Assembly: GCF_900128925.1 (NCBI RefSeq) | Contig: NZ_FQUJ01000005.1 | Coordinates: forward strand, 62,001 to 126,000 | Origin: Modicisalibacter ilicicola DSM 19980 | GTDB lineage: Bacteria > Pseudomonadota > Gammaproteobacteria > Pseudomonadales > Halomonadaceae | Reading direction: 5' to 3' | DNA: 64,000 nucleotides | Shown: positions 20,403 to 28,384 of the stretch, one piece after another | How positions within the stretch are numbered: position 1 is the first letter of the stretch | Layout: the number at the start of each line of letters is the position of its first letter | Notes under the pieces: model-generated | What the model was told of the DNA's origin: nothing | Database searches by the model: none | The model's input: only the letters and a program-made list of their open reading frames with translations | Position numbers and translations under genes: made by a program

Positions 20403-21298
20403 CAGGATTCGCCTCCATGCAGGCGGCGGATGAAACGGCCCTGCCAGAGATTCAGCGCCAGCAGGAGCAGGAGCGATACCGCCAGTACGACCGAGGCGAT
20501 GGCCGAGGCCCCCACGTAGTCGTACTCCTGCAGCTTGACGAAGATCATCAGCGAGGTGATTTCGGTTTCATAGGGCATGTTGCCGGCGATGAAGATCACT
20601 GCGCCGAATTCCCCCAGGGAGCGCACGAAGGCGAGCCCCGTGCCGGTGACCAGCGCTGGCCAGAGGTGCGGCAGGATCACCCGGCGAAAGGCCAGGCCGT
20701 CGCTGGCGCCCAGGGTCATCGCCGCCTCGTCGACCTCCCCGGGAAGATCCTCGAGTACCGGCTGCACCGTGCGTACCACGAAGGGAATGCTGGTGAAGGC
20801 CATGGCCAGGGCGATGCCGACCCAGGTATAGGCGATCTCGAGGCCCAACGGTTCGAGCAGCCTGCCCATGAAGCCGCTGCTCGAATACATGGTCGCCAGG
20901 GTGATGCCGGCGACCGCCGTGGGCAACGCGAAGGGCAGATCCATCAACGCGTCCAGCAGGCGTCGTCCCGGGAACTCGTAACGCACCAGCACCCAGGCCA
21001 TCAGCAGCCCGAACAGGGCATTGACGATGGCGGCCACGGCTGCCGCACCGATGGTGATCATATAACTCGCGACCACGCGCCCCTCGGTGATGATCGCCCA
21101 GTACTCGGCCAGGCTGAGCCCCGCCAGCTGGCCAACCAGGCTGGTCATCGGCAGCAGCAGCACCAGAGACACGAATAATAGGGTGATGCCCAGGGAGAGG
21201 CCGAACCCTGGTAACACCCGAGCAGTTCGCCCGCGGGAGCCGCCTGCGCTCGGCCACACGGCGTTGAATGCCAGCTCAAAATGCTCATTTACTCGCAT
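20402..21298 (-). CDS. cysT: Sulfate ABC transporter permease CysT
   Basis: Partner permease of CysW. Seen: 298 residues, six membrane segments, EAA loop DEAAMTLGASDGLAFRRVILP. It has an N-terminal extension of about 30 residues before the first membrane segment. GGAG lies 5 bases before ATG 21298. A 100-base gap separates it from sbp. Confidence 0.94.
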   Translation of the reverse strand: MRVNEHFELAFNAVWPSAGGSRGRTARVLPGFGLSLGITLLFVSLVLLLPMTSLVGQLAGLSLAEYWAIITEGRVVASYMITIGAAAVAAIVNALFGLLMAWVLVRYEFPGRRLLDALMDLPFALPTAVAGITLATMYSSSGFMGRLLEPLGLEIAYTWVGIALAMAFTSIPFVVRTVQPVLEDLPGEVDEAAMTLGASDGLAFRRVILPHLWPALVTGTGLAFVRSLGEFGAVIFIAGNMPYETEITSLMIFVKLQEYDYVGASAIASVVLAVSLLLLLALNLWQGRFIRRLHGGES

Positions 21299-21398
21299 GT
21301 AAACTCCGCTTTTTCGCTGTCATTCGCCTGGTTTGACCATCGCTCGGCTGGCTTCGCGGGGAACTGACTGCCCCTGGTTACCAAGGAGGTGGAACATT

Positions 21399-22421
21399 TC
21401 ATCGGCGCTGCAGCTGGTCCAGTTCACCGCCGCTGGCGAAGTGGGTATCCATGACCTGACCCCAGCTGCCGAACACGTCCTCGACGCGCAGCAGCTCGGT
21501 CTCGGGGAACTGCTCGGCGAACTCCCCCTGGACGGTCTCGTCGTTGACGCGATAGTTGAAACCGGCCAGCAGGCGCTGGGCTTCCTCGGTGTAGAGGTAC
21601 TCCAGGTAGCCCCGGGCCAGGTCGGTATTGTCGTTGCGCTCGGCGTACTCCTCGACCACCGCCACCGGGAACTCGGCCAGGATGCTCACCGGCGGCACGA
21701 CCACGTCGTAGTCGTCTTCGCCATACTCCTTGCTGATGTTGTTGACCTCGGATTCGAAGCTGATCAGCACGTCGCCGATGCCACGCTCGACGAAGGTGGT
21801 GGTGGCGCCGCGACCGCCGGTATCGAAGACCTTGACGTTGCCGAGGAACTCCTTCATGAACTCGCGGATCTGCTCCTGGTCGCCGTCGAATTCCCGATCG
21901 GCGTAGGCCCAGGCGGCCAGGTAGGTATAACGGCCGTTGCCCGAGGTCTTGGGGTTGGGGAAGACGATCTCGATATCGCCCTCGACCAGGTCGTCCCAGC
22001 TGTCGATTCCCTTCGGGTTGCCCTCGCGCACCAGGAACGCCGTGGTGGAGTAGTAGGGCGAGGCGTTGTTGGGGAACTGCTGCTGCCAGTCCTCGGCGAC
22101 CAGCCCTTGCTCGGCGAGCACGTTGACGTCGGTGACCTGGTTGTAGGTCACCACGTCGGCGCGCAACCCCTGCATGATGGCGCGGGCCTGCTTGGAGGAA
22201 CCGCCGTGGGACTGCTTTACCTCGATGCTTTCATCGTGCCGCTCTTCCCACCACGTGACGAACTCGGGGTTGATGGTGGCGAACAGCTCCCGGGCGATGT
22301 CGTAGGAGGAATTGAGCAGTTCGCGATCCGCGGCGAGAGTCGGCACGGCAAACCCGGCCGTCAGGCTCAGGGTGACGGCAGAGGCGATGGCGCGGCGGTG
22401 CAAGAATAACGAGAGAGTCAT
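21399..22421 (-). CDS. sbp: Sulfate/thiosulfate-binding periplasmic protein
   Basis: Captures sulfate (or thiosulfate) in the periplasm for CysTWA. Seen: 340 residues from ATG 22421, signal peptide ending A-D-R-E after LSLTAGFAVPTLAA, and the family stretches LLNSSYDIARELF, HGGSSKQARAI and FPNPKTSGNGRY. GGAG sits 5 bases before the chosen ATG. A promoter-like TTGTCA-17-TAGCCT pair lies on the minus strand upstream. It could equally be named cysP; sequence alone does not decide between sulfate and thiosulfate preference. Confidence 0.93.
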   Translation of the reverse strand: MTLSLFLHRRAIASAVTLSLTAGFAVPTLAADRELLNSSYDIARELFATINPEFVTWWEERHDESIEVKQSHGGSSKQARAIMQGLRADVVTYNQVTDVNVLAEQGLVAEDWQQQFPNNASPYYSTTAFLVREGNPKGIDSWDDLVEGDIEIVFPNPKTSGNGRYTYLAAWAYADREFDGDQEQIREFMKEFLGNVKVFDTGGRGATTTFVERGIGDVLISFESEVNNISKEYGEDDYDVVVPPVSILAEFPVAVVEEYAERNDNTDLARGYLEYLYTEEAQRLLAGFNYRVNDETVQGEFAEQFPETELLRVEDVFGSWGQVMDTHFASGGELDQLQRR

Positions 22422-22554
22422 TGCGGCTCCATGGCAATTCAATTTGTTAGAAGGCTAAACCAGCATTTATGGAATGACAATCCTGTTTGTTATTCATTTT
22501 TGCAATAACGAGCGATAAGGATGCGCTATCACAGCGATGCTATTGGCTGTCGGC

Positions 22555-22579
22555 AAGAAAAGCCCCGGACAACCGGGGC
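22555..22579 (-). terminator. Rho-independent terminator of ggt
   Basis: On the minus strand GCCCCGG-TTGT-CCGGGGC forms a perfect 7-bp stem followed at once by TTTTCTT. It lies about 60 bases after the ggt stop and upstream of the sbp promoter. Confidence 0.85.
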
Positions 22580-22636
22580 GGGAGCGTCGAAGACGAGAAT
22601 CAGAGAGGGAGCGAGACGGGCGCTTTCATGACCTCA

Positions 22637-24379
22637 TCAAAGGCCCATGGCCGAGGAGGTGGAGCGTCTGGGGTCCGCACCGCCGTAGAAGATGCCATCC
22701 TCGATCATCAGTGACTGGGCGGCCCCCATCGCCTCCTGGCGGCTGACGGTATGACCGAGTGATTCGAGCAGGGCGATGGTGTCCGGGCTGATGCCCTGTT
22801 CGATGCGGATCTCGTCGGGGAGCCACTGGTGGTGGATGCGCGGTACGCTCACCGCGGTCTGGATGTTCATGTCGTGGTCGACGACGTTCATCAGCACCTG
22901 CAGCGTGGTGGTGATGATGCGCGAGCCGCCCGGGCTGCCGGTGACCAGGAAGTTCTTGCCGTCCTTCTTGACGATGGTCGGGGTCATCGACGACAGCATG
23001 CGCTTGTTGGGCTCGATCTTGTTGGCCTCGCCGCCGATCAGACCATAGGCGTTGGGCACGCCGGGCTTGGCCGAGAAGTCGTCCATCTCGTTGTTGAGCA
23101 GGAAACCCGCCCCCTCGACAACGATGCCCGAGCCGTAGCTGAAGTTGATGGTGTAGGTGTTCGATACCGCCATGCCGTTGCCGTCGGCGATCGAGAAGTG
23201 GGTGGTCTCGTTGGACTCGTAGGGCAGCGGGTTGCCCGGCGCGATGCTGTCGCTGGGCGTGGCCTCGTCCATCGAGATCTGGCTGCGCAATTCGTCGGCA
23301 TAGCCCTCGGAGGTGATGCCCTCCAGGGGCACTTCGACGAAATCCGTGTCACCCAGGTACTCTGAGCGATCGGCATAGGCCCGCTTCATCGCCTCGGCCA
23401 TCACATGGATGGTGTCGGCCGAATTGAAGCCCATATCGGCGATATCGTAGCCCTCGAGGATATTGAGCATCTGCACGATGTGTACCCCGCCGGAGGAGGG
23501 CGGGCTCATGGCGTAGACATCGTGGCCGCGATAGGTGCCGTGGCTCGGTTCGCGAATCGCCGGCTCGTAGTTGGCCAGGTCCTCGGCGGTCATCAGGGCG
23601 CCATTCCTTTCCATCTGAGCAGCGATCAGCTCGGCGGTCTTGCCTTCATAGAATTCCCGCGGGCCCTGCTCGGCGATGCGCTTCAAGGTCGCCGCCAGGT
23701 CCGGTTGGCGGAAGGTATCACCGACCTGGTACAGGCTGCCGTCCTCCTTGAAGAACTTCTTGCGCGAGCCTTCCCACTGCTCCAGGCGCTCGCGGGTGTC
23801 GCGAATGCCATCGACGAAGCGCTGGGGCAGCGTGAAGCCCTCTTCCGCCAGGCGAATCGCCGGAGCCAGCGCCTCGGCCAGGCTCAGGGTGCCGTACTCC
23901 TCGAGCGCCATGGCCAGGCCGGCCACGGTACCCGGCACCCCGGAAGCGTTATGGGTGTAACGCGACAACTCGGAAACCGCCTCGCCCTCGTCGTTCTGGA
24001 ACATGGTTTCATAGGCCGCGGAAGGCGCCTTCTCGCGGTAGTCGATGGCGACGACCTCGCCGCTCTTCTCGTCCGATACCAGCATGAAGCCGCCACCGCC
24101 GATGTTGCCCGAGCGCGGCTGGGTCACGGCCAGGGCGAACCCGGCAGTGACCGCGGCGTCCACCGCGTTGCCGCCCTCGGCCAGCACGTCCCGAGCGACC
24201 TGGGAGGCCAGGAAGTGACTGGTCGCGACCATCCCCCGGGTACTGACTTCGGGATGAAAGCGTTCGCCTTCGAGGATGGCCTGCTGGGCGAGGGTGGGGG
24301 CCGAGACGGCGAAGGTCAGTGCACCGGCACTTAGCAAGGCCGTCAGGCATCGCCGGCGTGGCAGAAGGGCGAGAGTCAT
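22637..24379 (-). CDS. ggt: Gamma-glutamyltransferase
   Basis: Periplasmic enzyme that hydrolyses or transfers the gamma-glutamyl group of glutathione. Seen: 580 residues, signal peptide ending after SAPTLAQ, and the autoprocessing site with catalytic Thr in ESNETTHFSIAD (about residue 395), which separates large and small subunits. The GSGIVVEGAGFLLNNEMDDF and SSMTPTI segments are typical. GGAG precedes the ATG; a T-run terminator follows the stop. Confidence 0.95.
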   Translation of the reverse strand: MTLALLPRRRCLTALLSAGALTFAVSAPTLAQQAILEGERFHPEVSTRGMVATSHFLASQVARDVLAEGGNAVDAAVTAGFALAVTQPRSGNIGGGGFMLVSDEKSGEVVAIDYREKAPSAAYETMFQNDEGEAVSELSRYTHNASGVPGTVAGLAMALEEYGTLSLAEALAPAIRLAEEGFTLPQRFVDGIRDTRERLEQWEGSRKKFFKEDGSLYQVGDTFRQPDLAATLKRIAEQGPREFYEGKTAELIAAQMERNGALMTAEDLANYEPAIREPSHGTYRGHDVYAMSPPSSGGVHIVQMLNILEGYDIADMGFNSADTIHVMAEAMKRAYADRSEYLGDTDFVEVPLEGITSEGYADELRSQISMDEATPSDSIAPGNPLPYESNETTHFSIADGNGMAVSNTYTINFSYGSGIVVEGAGFLLNNEMDDFSAKPGVPNAYGLIGGEANKIEPNKRMLSSMTPTIVKKDGKNFLVTGSPGGSRIITTTLQVLMNVVDHDMNIQTAVSVPRIHHQWLPDEIRIEQGISPDTIALLESLGHTVSRQEAMGAAQSLMIEDGIFYGGADPRRSTSSAMGL

Positions 24380-24474
24380 GATCGTCTCCAGAGTCGAGAT
24401 GTTGTTGTGTTAGCCATTTCTCAATATCGACGCAGAATCCGGGATGCGCAAATGGCCGACCCCGACAGGGCGTG

Positions 24475-24503
24475 TCGATTAGGCTAGAATGGCGCTCACC
24501 TGT
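24475..24503 (+). promoter_or_regulatory. Possible rpe promoter
   Basis: A TAGAAT -10-like box (about 24484) lies 17 bases after CCGACA, roughly 36 bases before the rpe ATG. The -35 match is partial, so this is a guess from spacing. Confidence 0.3.
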
Positions 24504-24525
24504 TTCGTGGAACCGTAGCGTGCTC

Positions 24526-25227
24526 ATGTCCGACTTCAAGATTGCCCCTTCGATTCTCTCCGCCGATTTCGCCCGCCTGGGTCAGGAGGTCGAGGACGTC
24601 CTCGCCTCCGGTGCCGACATCGTGCATTTCGACGTGATGGACAACCATTATGTGCCCAACCTGACCATCGGCCCGATGGTCTGCGAAGCATTGCGCAAGT
24701 ACGGGATAACCGCGCCCATCGACGCGCATCTGATGGTCAAGCCGGTGGATCGTCTGATCGGTGACTTCATCGACGCCGGCGCCAGCTACATCACCTTTCA
24801 CCCCGAAGCCTCGGAGCATATCGACCGCTCCCTGCAGTTGATCCGCGACGGCGGCGTCAAGGCCGGGCTGGTGTTCAATCCCGCCACGCCCCTGACCTAT
24901 CTCGACCATGTGATGGACAAGGTCGACATGGTCCTGCTGATGAGCGTCAACCCCGGTTTCGGGGGGCAATCCTTCCTGCCCGGCACCCTGGACAAGCTGC
25001 GTGACGTTCGTCGCCGCATCGACGCGAGCGGGCAGGATATCCGCCTGGAGATCGATGGCGGGGTCAAGATCGACAACATCGCCGAGATCGCCCGGGCCGG
25101 CGCGGATACCTTCGTCGCCGGTTCGGCGGTCTTCAAGGGCCGCCGCGAGGAGGACCCGCACCGTTACGACAGCGTGATTCGCGCGTTTCGCGACGCACTG
25201 GCCACGGTACACGAGCACCATGCGTGA
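24526..25227 (+). CDS. rpe: Ribulose-phosphate 3-epimerase
   Basis: Interconverts ribulose 5-phosphate and xylulose 5-phosphate in the pentose phosphate pathway. Seen: 233 residues from ATG 24526; [13 protein letters not shown] start, metal-binding [24 protein letters not shown] and [11 protein letters not shown] 24526 gives the standard N terminus; the open frame begins earlier but is not conserved. Its 3' end overlaps the GIY-YIG gene by 8 bases. gph, a frequent partner of rpe, lies 2.3 kb downstream, interrupted by three other genes. Confidence 0.96.
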   Translation: MSDFKIAPSILSADFARLGQEVEDVLASGADIVHFDVMDNHYVPNLTIGPMVCEALRKYGITAPIDAHLMVKPVDRLIGDFIDAGASYITFHPEASEHIDRSLQLIRDGGVKAGLVFNPATPLTYLDHVMDKVDMVLLMSVNPGFGGQSFLPGTLDKLRDVRRRIDASGQDIRLEIDGGVKIDNIAEIARAGADTFVAGSAVFKGRREEDPHRYDSVIRAFRDALATVHEHHA

Positions 25228-25525
25228 GCCCTCGGCGGAGGTGTTGGCAGTCGAGGAAGAGGGAGGTGTTGCACCCTGCTGGCATCTCTATCTGATCGAG
25301 ACGGCGGCCGGCGCCCTCTATACCGGTATCACCACGAATGTCGAGCGGCGTTTCGACGAGCATCGAAGCGGCAAGCGCGGCGCCCGGGCGCTGCGCGGCA
25401 AGGGACCATTGCGCTTGATCCATCACCAGCCGGTCGGTAGCCGCAGCGAGGCACTGAAGCTGGAAGCATGGCTCAAGAAACAGTCGGCGCCGGCCAAGCG
25501 TGACTGGCTCGAGGGGCAGCGCTGA
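25220..25525 (+). CDS. GIY-YIG nuclease family protein (UPF0213 type)
   Basis: Seen: 101 residues; GIY-YIG core W-H-L-Y-L-I-E ... [16 protein letters not shown] followed by [12 protein letters not shown]-type residues. Family knowledge: UPF0213 proteins are small single-domain GIY-YIG proteins; nuclease activity is inferred from fold only. The gene starts within the last codons of rpe. Confidence 0.85.
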   Translation: MREPSAEVLAVEEEGGVAPCWHLYLIETAAGALYTGITTNVERRFDEHRSGKRGARALRGKGPLRLIHHQPVGSRSEALKLEAWLKKQSAPAKRDWLEGQR

Positions 25526-25621
25526 GCCCCACGCAACAATGGCCTTGACGTATCAAGGGGCGCTGTCTGTACTCGTTGTAGGCCGGTGTCGGTAGGGTGC
25601 CGGTAACAACGGAGAACAACA

Positions 25622-26890
25622 ATGAAAAGCAGAATCTTGCCAGCGGGTTTCGCCGTCGGTGTAATGCTCTTTCCCCTGGCCCATGCCCAGACCGATGACA
25701 CCCTCGAGAAACTCGGCAACTTCCAGACCACGGGCGAGACCGAGTTCACCGTCATCGACCAGGACAGCCCCAGCGCCGATGCGATCCGCAAGACCCTGGA
25801 GCGCATCAAGCTCCCCCGGGGCTTCACCATCGATCTCTACGCCCTCGTTCCCGATGCACGCCACATGGCAGTCGGCCCCCAGGGAGTCGTCATCTTCGTC
25901 GGCACCCGCAAGACCGAGGTCTGGGCCGTCACCGACCGCGACAAGAATCGCGTCGCCGACGAGGTCAAGAACTTCGCGCCGTCGCTCGCCAAGTCGATTC
26001 CCAACGGCCCCTGCTTCTCGCCGGCGGGGGTGCTCTACATTGCCGAACAGAATCGGGTGCTGGCCTATCCGGCGGCGGAGTTCTTCTACGAAAGCCCGGA
26101 TGTGGTTGCCGAGCCGGTCATTCCCGGCGGCGAGTTGATTCCCGAAGAGTTCGTCAGCTACAACCATACTGCCCGGGTCTGCGACGTCGGCCCGGACGGC
26201 AAGCTCTATATCTCGCTGGGCCAGCCCTACAACGTCGCCCCGAAGGAGCATCTCGAGGTCTTCTCCGAATATGGCATCGGCGGCATCATCCGGGTCAACC
26301 AGGACGGCAGCGAGCGCGAGGTCTATACCCGAGGCGTCCGCAACTCGGTCGGTCACGACTTCCACCCCGGGACGGGCAACCTGTGGTTTACCGACAATCA
26401 GGTGGACGGCATGGGCGACGACATCCCGCCCGGTGAAATCAATCGCCAGACCGAAATGGGCCAGCACTTCGGCCATCCCTGGTTCGGTGGCGGCGAGGTG
26501 CGCACCAACGAATACAAGGGCGAGGAAGTGCCCGTCGAGGTGGTGCATCCGGTGGCCGAAACGGTGGCCCACGCCGCGGATCTGGGCATGGTGTTCTACA
26601 CCGGCAAGATGTTCCCCGAAAAGTACCGGGGCGGCATCTTCAACGCGCAGCACGGCTCCTGGAACCGTACCGAGCCCGTCGGCGCGCGGGTGATGTTTAC
26701 CCCGGTCGATGCGGAAGGCAACGTCACCGGCGAGACGGTGCCCTTCGCCGAGGGCTGGCTCGACGAGAATGGCGAATACCTCGGTCGTCCGGTGGATGTC
26801 GCGCAGTTGCGCGACGGCTCGCTTCTGGTCTCCGACGATCTCGCCGGGGCGGTCTATCGCATCGCCTACACTGGTTCGTCTGCTCAGTAG
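25622..26890 (+). CDS. Secreted sorbosone-dehydrogenase-like beta-propeller enzyme
   Basis: Seen: 422 residues with a clear signal peptide (cleavage after ...PLAHAQ), then a six-bladed propeller of the glucose/sorbosone dehydrogenase family: KLPRGFTIDLYALVPDARHMAVGP, RNSVGHDFHPGTGNLWFTDN and the C-terminal GSWNRTEPVGARV segment. Family knowledge: these are periplasmic, often PQQ-dependent, aldose or sorbosone dehydrogenases; true substrate unknown. A c-type cytochrome gene follows 72 bases downstream and is a natural electron acceptor. No PQQ biosynthesis genes are in the window. Confidence 0.85.
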   Translation: MKSRILPAGFAVGVMLFPLAHAQTDDTLEKLGNFQTTGETEFTVIDQDSPSADAIRKTLERIKLPRGFTIDLYALVPDARHMAVGPQGVVIFVGTRKTEVWAVTDRDKNRVADEVKNFAPSLAKSIPNGPCFSPAGVLYIAEQNRVLAYPAAEFFYESPDVVAEPVIPGGELIPEEFVSYNHTARVCDVGPDGKLYISLGQPYNVAPKEHLEVFSEYGIGGIIRVNQDGSEREVYTRGVRNSVGHDFHPGTGNLWFTDNQVDGMGDDIPPGEINRQTEMGQHFGHPWFGGGEVRTNEYKGEEVPVEVVHPVAETVAHAADLGMVFYTGKMFPEKYRGGIFNAQHGSWNRTEPVGARVMFTPVDAEGNVTGETVPFAEGWLDENGEYLGRPVDVAQLRDGSLLVSDDLAGAVYRIAYTGSSAQ

Positions 26891-26913
26891 GCACGCAGCG
26901 CTTTACTCCTGTC

Positions 26914-26940
26914 GGCAGGCGTCTACCGCCTGCCTGCTTC
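26914..26940 (+). other. Hairpin between the dehydrogenase and cytochrome genes
   Basis: GGCAGGCG (26914-26921) and CGCCTGCC (26927-26934) pair perfectly around TCTAC, followed by TGCTTCTGT. It may lower transcription into, or stabilise the message of, the cytochrome gene. Confidence 0.45.
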
Positions 26941-26962
26941 TGTAGTGCGGCGAGGAAACGGC

Positions 26963-27295
26963 ATGCCATTTTCCCTTCCGGCCATCGCTCTTGTCGTCGC
27001 TAGCGGTCTGGCGCTGGCGACCAGTGCTCAAGGGGCCGATCCCGACGCCGGTCGCAAGCTGGCACGTCAGTGCCAGACCTGTCATGGCCTGGACGGCATC
27101 GCGACGATCCCGATCGCACCGCACCTGGCGGGCGAGAGCCAGATCTATCTCGAGACACAACTCAAGGCGTTTCGCAGCGGCAAGCGCGAGCACGAGATCA
27201 TGTCGGTGGTGGCCAAGGGCTTGAGCGACGAGGATATCGCCAATCTTGCCGCCTGGTATGCGTCGATACGGATCACCGCCACCATGCCGGACTAG
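26963..27295 (+). CDS. Class I c-type cytochrome
   Basis: Seen: 110 residues from ATG 26963 (ribosome binding site GCGAGG), signal peptide ending at A-Q-G-A-D, one heme site CQTCH at about residues 38-42, with PHLAGES and a distal-Met candidate EIMSVVAKGLSDEDI. It resembles cytochrome c-553 type carriers (LAxQIPxYL-like helix). Context suggests it accepts electrons from the upstream dehydrogenase. Confidence 0.87.
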   Translation: MPFSLPAIALVVASGLALATSAQGADPDAGRKLARQCQTCHGLDGIATIPIAPHLAGESQIYLETQLKAFRSGKREHEIMSVVAKGLSDEDIANLAAWYASIRITATMPD

Positions 27296-27301
27296 GGAAC
27301 C

Positions 27302-27450
27302 ACTGCATAAATGCCTGCACGGGCTCTGCGTCCCCAACGAATCTTGGCACCATCCACCTCGCGCTGCATTTCGTTCGGCAATTCATTCAGCGACTCCCGA
27401 GTGAATCGATAGCCTGTTTTTTCCTGTTCGTGCAGGCATAATTCATGGCT
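27302..27450. mobile_element. Possible degenerate insertion-sequence remnant or MITE
   Basis: ATGCCTGCACG (27311-27321) and CGTGCAGGCAT (27429-27439) are a perfect 11-bp inverted repeat about 107 bases apart, and the similarity continues imperfectly outwards (CCACTGCAT against CCATGAAT). On the minus strand one frame stays open for about 50 codons between them, ending at a TAG at the left edge. No clear target-site duplication is seen. This fits a shrunken insertion element between the cytochrome gene and gph, but could be chance. Confidence 0.35.
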
Positions 27451-27493
27451 TTGTTATTGCAATGCCGCACTCTTGCTCTGCAGTGGAGAAGTC

Positions 27494-28159
27494 ATGTTGC
27501 CGTGTCTCGACGCCATTTGCCTCGTCGCCTTCGATCTGGATGGCACCCTGATCGATTCCGTGCCGGATATTGCCGTGGCGGTGGACGCCATGCTTGAAGA
27601 CGCTGGCTTGCCAACGGCCGGTGTCGCCCGGGTTCGCGACTGGGTCGGCAACGGCTCGCGCAAGCTGGTCGAGCGGGCACTCGCGTTCGCCACGGGCAGC
27701 GTGCCGGGGGATCAGATGCTGAATGACGCCCATGAGGCGTTTCTCAGACATTACGGTCGGGCACCCTGCGCACGGACCCGAGTCTATCCGGGGGTGAGGG
27801 AGGCCTTGACGGCCTTGCGCGAGCGTGAGCTGGTGCTGGTGGTGATCACCAACAAGCCCCACGCCTTCGTCGCGCCGATTCTCGAGGCTCTGGGGCTCGC
27901 TGGCTATTTCGATCTGACCCTGGGCGGCGACTCGCTGCCGCAGAAGAAGCCCGACCCCGCGCCGCTGCTGCATGTCGCCGAACGTTTCGGCATCGCGCCA
28001 CGGCACTGCCTGATGGTCGGCGATTCCCGCCATGACATCGAGGCCGCGCGACGGGCCGGATTCCATGCCCTGGCAGTTCCCTACGGCTATAACCATGGCG
28101 AGCCGATCAGCGACAGCCAACCGGATGCGGTGGTTGAATCGCTCGGGGAACTCGTTTAG
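27494..28159 (+). CDS. gph: Phosphoglycolate phosphatase
   Basis: HAD-superfamily enzyme that removes phosphate from 2-phosphoglycolate. Seen: 221 residues from ATG 27494; motif I AFDLDGTLIDS, motif II VVITNKP, motif III K in QKKPDPAPL and motif IV MVGDSRHDIEAA. The frame opens at 27473 but ATG 27494 follows GGAGA and gives the usual length. In gammaproteobacteria gph is often followed by trpE, as here. Confidence 0.93.
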   Translation: MLPCLDAICLVAFDLDGTLIDSVPDIAVAVDAMLEDAGLPTAGVARVRDWVGNGSRKLVERALAFATGSVPGDQMLNDAHEAFLRHYGRAPCARTRVYPGVREALTALRERELVLVVITNKPHAFVAPILEALGLAGYFDLTLGGDSLPQKKPDPAPLLHVAERFGIAPRHCLMVGDSRHDIEAARRAGFHALAVPYGYNHGEPISDSQPDAVVESLGELV

Positions 28160-28221
28160 GGTTGTTGAATATCACTATAAACGACGACAAATCAATAAAA
28201 TTCAGCAATAACGGACGCATC

Positions 28222-28305
28222 ATGACGCTGGATACCCGCCTTTTCTCTCAGGTTTCCCAGGACAGCGCCACGCTTGCTCGCGCCGTCAAGCGCTGGCGAT
28301 GGTGA
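28222..28305 (+). CDS. trpL: trp operon leader peptide
   Basis: Seen: a 27-codon open frame, ATG 28222 to TGA 28305, ending K-R-W-R-W-stop with Trp codons at positions 25 and 27. It lies 79 bases before trpE and right before alternative hairpins. Tandem or near-tandem Trp codons at the end of a short ORF upstream of trpE are the hallmark of ribosome-mediated attenuation. The ribosome binding site is weak (ACGGA). Too short to have been called by length-based gene finding. Confidence 0.85.
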   Translation: MTLDTRLFSQVSQDSATLARAVKRWRW

Positions 28306-28356
28306 CACCGCAGTAGTCACGCGCCGAGCGTGACTGTGCGACACTGACACCTTTAC
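28302..28356 (+). promoter_or_regulatory. trp attenuator-like mutually exclusive hairpins
   Basis: Three pairings compete. 1:2 joins GTGAC (28302-28306, overlapping the last Trp codon and stop of trpL) with GTCAC (28316-28320). 2:3 joins AGTCACGC (28315-28322) with GCGTGACT (28328-28335), a perfect 8-bp stem. 3:4 joins GTGACTGTG (28330-28338) with CACTGACAC (28342-28350) with two mismatches, followed by CTTTACT. A ribosome stalled at the Trp codons would hide segment 1 and favour 2:3. The weak point is the poor T-run after 3:4. Confidence 0.65.
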
Positions 28357-28384
28357 TCGATACATCCTGAAGGAATCACCGGGC

